A stretch of DNA of 64,000 bases from Sphingosinithalassobacter tenebrarum (GTDB taxonomy: Bacteria; Pseudomonadota; Alphaproteobacteria; Sphingomonadales; Sphingomonadaceae), in assembly GCF_011057975.1 (NCBI RefSeq), contig NZ_CP049109.1, positions 1,333,001 to 1,397,000 of the forward strand. The letters are read 5' to 3'. Shown here one piece after another: positions 1-7,685 of this stretch. The notes beneath the pieces are model-generated. The model was not told the DNA's origin and ran no database searches. It saw nothing but the letters and a program-made list of their open reading frames with translations. The first letter of the stretch is position 1. Every line of letters starts with the position of its first letter. A program made the position numbers and the translations under genes.

Positions 1-1
1 G

Positions 2-259
2 CTGGGCACGGCGATGGCGCGGGCCGGGCGGCTGACGCACCATCTTTTTGGCACCGATGTGCCCGATGCGTGGCGCGCACTGACGGCGCTGGACCGCCCC
101 TATATCCGCCGCCTGCTCTCGCGCGACGCGTGGGGCCGCCGTTCGCGTAAGCTTACCGAGCTCGGCTTCTACATGCGCGGCCACTTGCTCCGCATGCCGC
201 CGGCGATGCTGGCGCGGCATTTATGGACCAAATTCCGCAAGGGATATCGCCCGGTCTGA
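2..259 (+). CDS. C-terminal fragment of an unidentified protein (possibly nucleotidyltransferase family)
   Basis: The reading frame is open from the left edge and stops at TGA 257-259, so only the last 85 residues are visible. The fragment is basic and ends with a helix-like tail containing GHLLRMPPAMLARHLWTKFR. Such arginine-rich C-termini occur in the uncharacterised nucleotidyltransferase family found near sphingomonad polysaccharide genes, but no catalytic motif lies in the visible part, so this is a weak guess. The following lipoprotein gene starts 35 bases downstream on the same strand. Confidence 0.45.
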   Translation: MGTAMARAGRLTHHLFGTDVPDAWRALTALDRPYIRRLLSRDAWGRRSRKLTELGFYMRGHLLRMPPAMLARHLWTKFRKGYRPV

Positions 260-293
260 CCCCGGCACCCGATGCGCGCTCTACAATGAGAAT

Positions 294-720
294 ATGAGAA
301 TCGCTCTTGCCTTGCTGATGCTGTTCACGCTTGCCGCGTGCGGTGGTGGCGACGAGGCGGTTTCTCAGGCGCGCGGGGCGGTGTCGACATTTCACCAGCG
401 GCTCGAGGCTCGCGACTATGACGCGATCCTGGCCGACCGCGCGCCTTCCCTGATCCGCTCGGCGAGCGAGGCCGAGATGCGCGCGGTGCTCTTTTCGGTG
501 CATGACGAAGTCGGGCCGATGATAGCCGCGGAGGAACTGAGCGCCGCGCAGCAGGTATCGAGCGATCGCCGTATCGTAGGTATCGAGCGATCGCCGTATC
601 GTGTCGCTCCACTATCTCTCGCATCATGAGGATGGCGATGTGCGCGAGCGCTTCACCTTCGAGATCGTCGATGGCCGGCCGATGCTGGCGGGCTATACGG
701 TGGAAACCGTCCCGCGCTAG
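294..720 (+). pseudogene. Small lipoprotein gene disrupted by a 25-bp tandem duplication
   Basis: The ATG at 294 opens a lipoprotein signal peptide with lipobox LAAC (Cys16) followed by a Gly/Asp-rich linker. The frame breaks at a tandem duplication: bases 554-577 recur at 579-602, an offset of 25, which is not a multiple of three. As written, the first frame gives 111 residues and ends at 629 in an unrelated tail. Removing one repeat copy restores a continuous 133-residue protein whose tail contains RERFTFEIVDGRPMLAGYTV and stops at TAG 718-720. That stop overlaps the stop of the convergent gph gene. The restored protein resembles small alpha+beta (DUF4019/SnoaL-like) periplasmic lipoproteins in size only; its function is unknown. 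The break could be a true mutation, reversible slippage or an assembly artefact. Confidence 0.65.
554..602 (+). repeat. Tandem duplication with a 25-bp period (two 24-bp identical cores)
   Basis: Bases 554-577 and 579-602 are identical and are separated by one base. Each core contains the palindromic GCGATCGC. The duplication lies inside the lipoprotein gene and shifts its frame; deleting one period restores a full-length product. Confidence 0.9.
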
Positions 721-1394
721 CGATCGCCCAGGCGCGCCAGCGTCGGGATCAGTTCGTCATAATGGTCGATCACGGCATCGGCCCCCAGATCCACGATCGG
801 TCCCGAGTGAAAGCCGAAGCTGACGGCAATGCTCGGCACCCCGGCATTGCGCGCGGCGCCGGTGTCGTAGATTGAATCCCCTACGAACGCCGCGCGGCCG
901 CCGCCGCAGCGGGCAACCATCTCGTTGATCGGCGCGGCCGAGGGCTTGGCGTTGCCCTTGCCCATCGTGTCTCCGCCGATGATCGTTTCGAAGCGCCCCG
1001 CTAGGTCGAGCTTGCCGAGGAGGCGTACCGCCAAATTCTCGAATTTGTTGGTCACCACCGCGACCCGGATTCCCATTGCATCGAGCTGGTCGAGCGCGTC
1101 GAGCAAGCCGGAATAGGGGCGGGTGCCCACCGCGATATTGGCTTCGTAATGGCGCAGCAGCAGCTTGTAATAGCGATCGAACGCCGCTTCGTCGCAGCCG
1201 CCGGTATCTTCCAGCGTCTTGCGCAGCATGTTCTTCGCGCCGCCGCCGATATTGGGTTTGACCTGCTCGAACGACAGCGGATCGCGCCCTGCCGCCGCCA
1301 GTGCGTGATTGACCGCCGCGACCAGATCGGGGCTGGTGTCGAGCAACGTGCCGTCGAGGTCGAATCCGACGATTTCGAAAGGAATCTTGTCCAT
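717..1394 (-). CDS. gph: Phosphoglycolate phosphatase (HAD superfamily)
   Basis: The 225-residue protein hydrolyses 2-phosphoglycolate to glycolate in the cytosol, salvaging a product of DNA-end repair. It shows the HAD motifs in order: motif I FDLDGTLLDTSPDL near the N-terminus, motif II VVTNK in the middle, and motif IV GDSIYDTGAARNAG, with the small helical cap between I and II. The ATG at 1394 is preferred over upstream codons because homologues begin just before the DLDGT strand. It diverges from glmU; 74 bases separate the two starts. Closely related HAD phosphatases act on other small phosphoesters, so substrate specificity is inferred from family resemblance. Confidence 0.85.
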   Translation of the reverse strand: MDKIPFEIVGFDLDGTLLDTSPDLVAAVNHALAAAGRDPLSFEQVKPNIGGGAKNMLRKTLEDTGGCDEAAFDRYYKLLLRHYEANIAVGTRPYSGLLDALDQLDAMGIRVAVVTNKFENLAVRLLGKLDLAGRFETIIGGDTMGKGNAKPSAAPINEMVARCGGGRAAFVGDSIYDTGAARNAGVPSIAVSFGFHSGPIVDLGADAVIDHYDELIPTLARLGDR

Positions 1395-1468
1395 CCGCGC
1401 CCTGCTGCCCCGCCCGGTATGGAAATGGCAACCCTGACGTGGCATCGCGGGGCCAGCGTGGAGGGATC

Positions 1469-2821
1469 ATGACCGACAAGATCGCCGCGATCATCCTTGC
1501 CGCCGGCAAGGGGACGCGGATGAAATCCGACCTGCACAAGGTGCTGCACCCAATCGCCGGGCGGCCGATGCTGCTGCATCTCGTCGCGAGCGTCGGCGAA
1601 TTGTCGCCGCAGCGGACCATCACCGTGGTCGGCGCGGGGCGCGAGCAGGTCGAGGCCGCCGTCGCGCCGCACGGCGTCGAAATCGCGCATCAGGCCGAAC
1701 AGCTCGGCACCGGCCATGCCGTGCGGATGGCGGAGGACGCGCTGGCGGGCTTCAATGGCGATGTGCTGATCCTCTATGGCGACGTGCCGCTGGTTTCGCC
1801 CGAGACGATGACACGGATGCTTGACCGGCTCCATGCCGACGACGCGCCTGCCGCCGTCGTGCTCGGTTTCCGCCCGACCGATCCGGGCGCCTATGGCCGG
1901 ATCATCGCCGACCGCGACGGATGGATCGAGAAGATGGTCGAATATAAGGACGCGACCGTCGCCGAACGCGCCGAAACGCTGTGCAATTCGGGGCTGATGG
2001 CGGCGCGCGCGAACGATCTGTTCGCGCTGCTCGGCCGGGTCACCAACGATAACGCCGCGGGCGAATATTATCTGCCCGACATCGTCATGCTCGCCGCCGC
2101 CGATGGTCGCCCGAGCGCGGTGATCGAAACCGACGCGCATGAAGTGGCGGGCGTGAACAGCCGCGCCGAACTCGCCCGGCTCGAACGCGACTGGCAGGAC
2201 AAGCGCCGCGACACCGCGATGGCCGACGGCGTCACGCTGATCGCGCCGGAAACGGTGTGGTTTTCCTATGATACGCAGCTCGGCCGTGACGTGACGGTGG
2301 AGCCCAATGTCGTTTTCGGCCCCGGCGTCACCATCGCCGACAAGGTCGTCATCCACGCCTTCAGCCATCTCGAAGGCGCTACGGTGGCAAGCGGTGCCTC
2401 GGTCGGCCCCTATGCGCGGCTGCGGCCGGGCGCGGTGCTGGAGGAAGACGCCAGGATCGGCAATTTTGTCGAAATGAAGAAAGCCGTGCTCGGCAAGGGT
2501 GCGAAGGCGAGCCATCTTACCTATCTGGGCGATGCCAGCGTGGGCGCGGGCGCGAATATCGGGGCGGGGACGATCACCTGCAATTATGACGGCTTCCTCA
2601 AATACCAAACGGTGATCGGGGAAGGCGCGTTCATCGGATCGAACAGCGCGCTGGTCGCGCCGGTGACGATCGGCGACGGTGCGTTGGTCGCGGCCGGATC
2701 GGTCGTGACGCGCGATGTCGAGGCCGATGCGCTGGCGCTGGCGCGCGGCGAGCAGAAGGCGCTGCCCGGCTGGGCGAAGCGCTTCCGCGCCAAAATGGCC
2801 GAACGAAAAGGAAAGAAATGA
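1469..2821 (+). CDS. glmU: Bifunctional GlcN-1-P acetyltransferase / GlcNAc-1-P uridyltransferase
   Basis: The 450-residue protein makes UDP-GlcNAc for peptidoglycan, lipid A and surface polysaccharide. The N-terminal uridyltransferase domain carries LAAGKGTRMKSDLHKVLHP, and the C-terminal half is a left-handed beta-helix with hexapeptide repeats ending in SNSALVAPVTIGDGALVAAGS. The start at 1469 is supported by GGAGGG at 1460-1465 and by alignment of the LAAGKGTRM motif about ten residues in. The stop overlaps the next ORF by four bases (ATGA), giving a translationally coupled run glmU, small unknown gene, glmS. Length and motifs are typical, so the call is firm. Confidence 0.97.
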   Translation: MTDKIAAIILAAGKGTRMKSDLHKVLHPIAGRPMLLHLVASVGELSPQRTITVVGAGREQVEAAVAPHGVEIAHQAEQLGTGHAVRMAEDALAGFNGDVLILYGDVPLVSPETMTRMLDRLHADDAPAAVVLGFRPTDPGAYGRIIADRDGWIEKMVEYKDATVAERAETLCNSGLMAARANDLFALLGRVTNDNAAGEYYLPDIVMLAAADGRPSAVIETDAHEVAGVNSRAELARLERDWQDKRRDTAMADGVTLIAPETVWFSYDTQLGRDVTVEPNVVFGPGVTIADKVVIHAFSHLEGATVASGASVGPYARLRPGAVLEEDARIGNFVEMKKAVLGKGAKASHLTYLGDASVGAGANIGAGTITCNYDGFLKYQTVIGEGAFIGSNSALVAPVTIGDGALVAAGSVVTRDVEADALALARGEQKALPGWAKRFRAKMAERKGKK

Positions 2822-3129
2822 CCGACCGTTATCAGGGCAAGCCGTTCCTCAAATTGCTCGATTCCTATGTGCTCGATTGCATCGGGCATCTCGACACCAC
2901 CTCCGAGGCGGCGCTGACCGCGATGGAACCGCAGCTTCGCCACCAGCTGAAGCTGGAAGGCGGCTGGCGCGAAATGGTCGTGTCGCAGATGCAATTCCCC
3001 AAGGGGATGGAAGGCGCGATCAGGGAAGTGTGGGAAAAGGGCAAGCCGCAGTTCCGCGAAAGCCAGGGCCGCGATCCCGATCCGGTCGAATTCACCCATG
3101 TCTTCGTGGACACCAATTTCCCGCATTAA
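2818..3129 (+). CDS. Conserved hypothetical protein between glmU and glmS
   Basis: This 103-residue soluble protein starts inside the glmU stop (ATGA overlap) and ends 11 bases before glmS, so it is almost certainly co-translated with both. It has no signal peptide, membrane segment or motif I can name. It contains a helical start (FLKLLDSYVLDCIGHLD) and a charged middle, and ends with FTHVFVDTNFPH. Coding bias matches the neighbours and it lacks the look of a shadow frame. The position suggests a role tied to hexosamine supply, but that is context only. Confidence 0.8.
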   Translation: MTDRYQGKPFLKLLDSYVLDCIGHLDTTSEAALTAMEPQLRHQLKLEGGWREMVVSQMQFPKGMEGAIREVWEKGKPQFRESQGRDPDPVEFTHVFVDTNFPH

Positions 3130-3140
3130 GGGCAACGCGC

Positions 3141-4964
3141 ATGTGCGGTATCGTCGGAATCCTGGGTACGTCTGAAGTCGCCGACCGGCTGTTCGAGGGG
3201 CTGAAGCGGCTCGAATATCGCGGTTATGACTCGGCGGGCATCGCCACGCTGCACGACGGCGTGCTCGATCGCCGCCGCGCCGAGGGCAAGCTCGTCAATC
3301 TCGGCAAGCGCCTCGCCGAAGAGCCGCTGCCCGGCACGATCGGCATCGCGCATACCCGCTGGGCGACGCATGGCGCGCCGACCGAGGATAATGCGCATCC
3401 GCACATCGTTGGCGACGTCACCATCGTCCACAACGGCATCATCGAGAATTTCAAGCCGCTGCGCGACGAGCTGATCGCCGATGGCCGCGTATTCAACAGC
3501 CAGACCGATACCGAAGTCGTCGCGCATCTGGTCGATCGCGAATTGCAGCGCGGCAAGTCGCCGCAGGATGCGGTGGCTTCGGTGCTGCCGCGGCTGCACG
3601 GTGCCTTCGCCATCGCCTTCCTGTTCGCCAGCGAGCCCGATCTGCTGATCGCCGCGCGGCTCGGCGCGCCGCTGACCGTCGGCTATGGCGATGGCGAGAA
3701 TTATCTGGGATCGGACGCGCATGCGCTTGCCGGGCTGACGCAGAAAATCGCCTATCTCGATGAAGGTGACTGGGCAGTGCTGACGCGGCAGAGCATCCAG
3801 GTGTTCGATCGCGAGAACCGGCCGGTTACGCGTGAGGTGGTGCCTTCGGGCGTGTCGCCCGCGATGATCGACAAGGGCAATCACCGCCACTTCATGCAGA
3901 AGGAGATTTACGAGCAGCCGGTCGTCGTCGCGCAGACGCTGCAATCCTATCTTCGCCCGGTCGAGGAAATGGTCGCGCTGCCCGACATGGATTTCGATCT
4001 GGCCGGTGTCGAGCGCGTCGCGATCGTCGCATGCGGCACCGCCAGCTATGTCGGGATGATCGGCAAATACTGGATCGAGCAATTCGCGCGGGTGCCGGTG
4101 GAAGTCGATGTCGCCTCGGAATTCCGCTATCGCGATCCGGTGCTGCTGCCCAACACGCTGGGCGTCGTCGTCAGCCAGTCGGGCGAGACGGCGGACACGC
4201 TGGCGGCGCTGCGCCACATGAAGGAACATGGCGTCACCACGGCGGGGATCATCAATGTGCCGACCAGTTCGATGGCGCGCGAAGTCGATTTGTTGCTTTC
4301 GACGCATGCCGGGCCGGAAATCGGCGTCGCCTCGACCAAGGCGTTCACCTGTCAGCTCGCCGTCATGGCGGCGCTGGCGGTCAATCTTGCGCGCGCGAAG
4401 GGCAAGCTGGGCGGCGACGAGGAAACCGAAATCGTCCGGCACCTTGTCGAAGCGCCAGCCAGCATCAACGCCGCGCTGGCGCATGATGCCGAGATCGAGG
4501 CGATGGCGCATACCATCGCGCAGGCGCGCGACGTGCTCTATCTGGGGCGCGGTCCCGATTACCCGCTGGCGCTCGAAGGTGCGCTCAAGCTAAAGGAAAT
4601 CTCCTACATCCATGCCGAAGGCTATGCCTCGGGCGAAATGAAGCACGGCCCGATCGCGCTGATCGACGACAATGTGCCGCTGATCGTGCTCGCGCCTTCC
4701 GGGCCGCTGTTCGACAAGACGGTGTCGAACATGCAGGAGGCGCAGGCGCGCGGCGCGCGGGTGGTGCTGATTTCGGATGCCGAGGGGTTGAAACTGGCGG
4801 GCGAGGACGCTGTGGCGACGATCGAAATGCCCAAGGTGCATCCGCTGATCTCGCCGATCGTCTATGCGGTGCCGGTGCAGCTGCTCGCCTATCATGTCGC
4901 GGTGGCCAAGGGCACCGACGTCGATCAGCCGCGCAATCTCGCCAAATCGGTGACGGTCGAATAG
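3141..4964 (+). CDS. glmS: Glutamine--fructose-6-phosphate aminotransferase (isomerizing)
   Basis: The 607-residue enzyme converts fructose-6-P and glutamine to glucosamine-6-P, the entry step to UDP-GlcNAc. The mature N-terminus begins at Cys2 of MCGIVGILG, the nucleophile of the class II glutaminase domain, which fixes the start at 3141; open frame further upstream belongs to other genes. HTRWATHG and HNGIIENF follow in the amidotransferase domain. Two SIS domains follow, with VSQSGETADTLAALR and the C-terminal isomerase tail DQPRNLAKSVTVE. It is the last gene of the glmU run and converges with a receiver gene one base downstream. Confidence 0.97.
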   Translation: MCGIVGILGTSEVADRLFEGLKRLEYRGYDSAGIATLHDGVLDRRRAEGKLVNLGKRLAEEPLPGTIGIAHTRWATHGAPTEDNAHPHIVGDVTIVHNGIIENFKPLRDELIADGRVFNSQTDTEVVAHLVDRELQRGKSPQDAVASVLPRLHGAFAIAFLFASEPDLLIAARLGAPLTVGYGDGENYLGSDAHALAGLTQKIAYLDEGDWAVLTRQSIQVFDRENRPVTREVVPSGVSPAMIDKGNHRHFMQKEIYEQPVVVAQTLQSYLRPVEEMVALPDMDFDLAGVERVAIVACGTASYVGMIGKYWIEQFARVPVEVDVASEFRYRDPVLLPNTLGVVVSQSGETADTLAALRHMKEHGVTTAGIINVPTSSMAREVDLLLSTHAGPEIGVASTKAFTCQLAVMAALAVNLARAKGKLGGDEETEIVRHLVEAPASINAALAHDAEIEAMAHTIAQARDVLYLGRGPDYPLALEGALKLKEISYIHAEGYASGEMKHGPIALIDDNVPLIVLAPSGPLFDKTVSNMQEAQARGARVVLISDAEGLKLAGEDAVATIEMPKVHPLISPIVYAVPVQLLAYHVAVAKGTDVDQPRNLAKSVTVE

Positions 4965-4965
4965 C

Positions 4966-5325
4966 TCAGAGCGCGATCACGCTTTCCAGCGCCGAACGCA
5001 GCTGTTCCTCGCAATAAGGCTTGCTGACCAGCGGCACGATGTGCTCGCCCGTATTGGCTGTCGCGCCATAGCCGGTGGCGAGGATATAGGGGATGCCGCG
5101 CGCGCGCAGCACGCTTGCAATGGCATCGCTGCGCTCGCCACCCAGATTGACATCGAGGATCGCGGCATCCGCCTCGACCGCTTCGGCGATAACCAGCCCT
5201 TCGGAAAGTCGTCCGACCGGCCCGATGATCGAACAACCGAAATCGAGCAGAATATCCTCGAGGCACATCGCGACCACCGGTTCGTCCTCGACGATGAAAA
5301 TCTTACGCCCCACCAGCTCTCTCAT
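4966..5325 (-). CDS. Single-domain response regulator
   Basis: This 119-residue stand-alone CheY-like receiver has acidic residues in FIVEDEP, the phosphoacceptor Asp in AILDVNLGG and the conserved Lys in VSKPY. There is no output domain. Its ATG overlaps the stop of the upstream HWE kinase by four bases, so the two are co-expressed and very likely form a kinase-receiver pair. In alphaproteobacteria such receivers often modulate kinase activity or feed the general stress response; no NepR/PhyR gene is visible here, so that link is unproven. Confidence 0.88.
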   Translation of the reverse strand: MRELVGRKIFIVEDEPVVAMCLEDILLDFGCSIIGPVGRLSEGLVIAEAVEADAAILDVNLGGERSDAIASVLRARGIPYILATGYGATANTGEHIVPLVSKPYCEEQLRSALESVIAL

Positions 5326-7487
5326 TCCGCGGTTTCCGGGAGCGGCGCGTCGACTTCGCAGCGCAGCCCCCCAGCAGCGAACTCAATGCAGACGGAGCCG
5401 CCAAGTTCCGCCGCCAGCCCGCGTTCGATCATTCGCGTGCCGAAACCGCGCCGTTTCGGGACAGAAACCGGCGGGCCATCCGATTCAACCCATGCCAGTT
5501 TGAGCCGCTTTCCCTTCTCGTCCTCGGTTTTTTGCCATGTGATCGAAATGCGTCCGGCCTCGTTGGAAAGCGCGCCGTGCTTGACGGCGTTGGTCGCGAG
5601 TTCATGTATCGCAAGCGCCAGCGAAATCGCGGTCTTGGGCTCCAGTGTCAGGTCGCATCCTTCGATGTGGCAGCGGTCGCCGCCGCAATGTGGCGCGATG
5701 GCGTCGGCCATCACCTGATGGATCGGCACCGGCGCCCATAGCTCGCGAGTGAGCAGGTTATGCGCTTCGGACAAGGCCGCGATGCGCCCCTCGAACGCCT
5801 TGCGCGCTTCCATCGCGATGCCGGGGTTGCGGAATGTCTGTTGAGCAATGCCCTGAACGATGGCGAGCGTGTTCTTCACGCGATGATTGAGTTCATCGAT
5901 CAGCAGTCGCTGATGCATTTCGAACCGTTTCGATTCGGTCACGTCTCGGGCGATGGCGTGAATGCCGGTCGGCCGGCCCAGTGCATCGAGCGTGAGCCGC
6001 GAGTTGATCTCCCAGATCAGGTCGCCGCCCGCGGCGTGCGTGCGCATGCGCACCGAAAAGCGCGTGGTGCCGCCGTGTTCCAGCTTGTGGTCGCGCAGCC
6101 GTTCGACGACTTCCATCTGACCGGGAGCCAGGAATTCGCTGATGGAGCGGCCGACCAGGGCATCCTCGGGATAGCCCAGCGCCGCCACCACCGATGGATT
6201 GACCGACGTGATTCGCGTGTCGAGATCGGCCGTAATGATATAGTCGTTCGCTTCCTCGAAAATCGTGCGGAACCGGGTTTCGCTGGTGCGCAGTTCCTCT
6301 TCGTTGCGCTTGCGCTCCGTGATGTCGAAAGAGACGGCGACGAAGCGCAAGTCGTTTTCATCCCCCGCCATGATGCGATCGCCATGACTTTGCAGCCAGC
6401 GTTCCTCGCCCGTGTCGGCGCGCAGAATGCGATATTCGATCATGAACGGCGTACCGCGATCGAAACAGGCATATGCGGTTTCGCGCACCTGTTCGACATC
6501 ATCGGGGTGGATCAGGGCCAGCCAGTCGTTGATACTTCCGCGCCCATCCGCGCGACGCGGCAGACCGAGCAGATCGAAGCGATTGAGCGACCAGACTCCT
6601 TCCATCGTATCGAGATCGAGCTCCCAGGTCGCCATGCCGGCGCTTTCGACGGCGAGGCGGATGCTTTCCTCGCTCTTGCGCAGCGCGGCCTCGTCCTCGC
6701 GTCGGCGTGTGACGTCGAGGGTGACGCACGACGATCCCAGCGGCTTCCCTTCATCGTCACGGATCAGTGCGACGCTGTTGTTGACCCAGACCAAGGTTCC
6801 GTCAGGCCGGACATAGCGTTTCTCATGAGAATAGGGCGTACCATCGCGCATCATCCGCTCGAACAGCGGGATGTTGCGGCCCAGATCGTTGGGATGCGTA
6901 ATCGATTGCATCGAGCGGCCGAGCAGTTCCTCGCGGGGCCAGCCTGAAATCTCGCAGAAACGGTCGTTCACCATCGTGAACCTGCCGCTGATATCGACCT
7001 GGCTGAAACCCGCGGTGCCCTGATTGACGAAGACGAGCAGCTGGGCCTCACGTTCGCGCAGTGCCAGCTCGGCTAGCTTTGTCTCGGTCACGTCATGGGC
7101 AACGCCGAAAAAGCCGGCAGGATTGCCGTCTCCGTCCCGGCGCGGCTGCAACGTCGATTTGAGCCAGCGCCATTCCCCGTCGGCGCGGCGATAGCGGCCT
7201 TCCAGCGTGAAGGGTTTCAGCGCCGCCTTTCCGGCTTGCGCTTCGGCGATGATGCGCGCGCTGTCATCGGGATGGAGGATCGATCGCCAGTTGAAATCGC
7301 GCGCCGATTCCTGATCGACGCCGAGAAATTCCGCATAGACGCGGTTAACGAAACTGCGCTTCCCGTCGAGCCCGGTCACCCAGACCGCGACCGGCGCCGA
7401 CTCCGCGATCATGCGAAACTCGTCCCCGCCGTTCGGGATGTCGGACGGAGCAGTTGAATCCGCATTCTCAATGGGTTCGGCCATCAT
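5322..7487 (-). CDS. Multi-PAS HWE/HisKA_2-family histidine kinase
   Basis: This soluble kinase of about 721 residues has four PAS/PAC modules in tandem, each ending in a DVTE-type PAC tail, for example SVTLDVT-like and HAIARDVTESKR. A HisKA_2/HWE core follows, with phosphoacceptor His in IDELNHRVKN, HELATNAVKHGAL in the ATPase N box and GFGTRMIERGLAAELGG in the glycine-rich region. There is no signal peptide or membrane segment, so the input is cytoplasmic. The ATG at 7487 (or 7484) follows ACGGAAAC; a TTG at 7520 is also in frame. The 3' end overlaps the receiver gene by four bases. It diverges from the GGDEF-EAL gene, so both may share the 7488-7685 control region. Confidence 0.9.
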   Translation of the reverse strand: MMAEPIENADSTAPSDIPNGGDEFRMIAESAPVAVWVTGLDGKRSFVNRVYAEFLGVDQESARDFNWRSILHPDDSARIIAEAQAGKAALKPFTLEGRYRRADGEWRWLKSTLQPRRDGDGNPAGFFGVAHDVTETKLAELALREREAQLLVFVNQGTAGFSQVDISGRFTMVNDRFCEISGWPREELLGRSMQSITHPNDLGRNIPLFERMMRDGTPYSHEKRYVRPDGTLVWVNNSVALIRDDEGKPLGSSCVTLDVTRRREDEAALRKSEESIRLAVESAGMATWELDLDTMEGVWSLNRFDLLGLPRRADGRGSINDWLALIHPDDVEQVRETAYACFDRGTPFMIEYRILRADTGEERWLQSHGDRIMAGDENDLRFVAVSFDITERKRNEEELRTSETRFRTIFEEANDYIITADLDTRITSVNPSVVAALGYPEDALVGRSISEFLAPGQMEVVERLRDHKLEHGGTTRFSVRMRTHAAGGDLIWEINSRLTLDALGRPTGIHAIARDVTESKRFEMHQRLLIDELNHRVKNTLAIVQGIAQQTFRNPGIAMEARKAFEGRIAALSEAHNLLTRELWAPVPIHQVMADAIAPHCGGDRCHIEGCDLTLEPKTAISLALAIHELATNAVKHGALSNEAGRISITWQKTEDEKGKRLKLAWVESDGPPVSVPKRRGFGTRMIERGLAAELGGSVCIEFAAGGLRCEVDAPLPETAE

Positions 7488-7685
7488 TGTTTCCGTACTG
7501 AATTTGCGCGGCGAAGCCAACGGTTACGGTTGACGGGCCGGGCAGTCACGGTGAACCGCCGCAACCATGCCGGTGGACGGGCCGCAGGAAACCGGGATTC
7601 CTTGCCGTTACCCGGGAATTTTACCTGTGGTTAACGCTGTCGGATTACTCCGTGGCAACGATGTTTCTTGGGGGGAAGTCCGACC

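Noticed and set aside
1052-2608. Long minus-strand open frame opposite glmU and gph
   Set aside because: Its translation is a His/Asp/Arg-rich shadow of glmU and its end runs out of frame through gph. No domain is visible.
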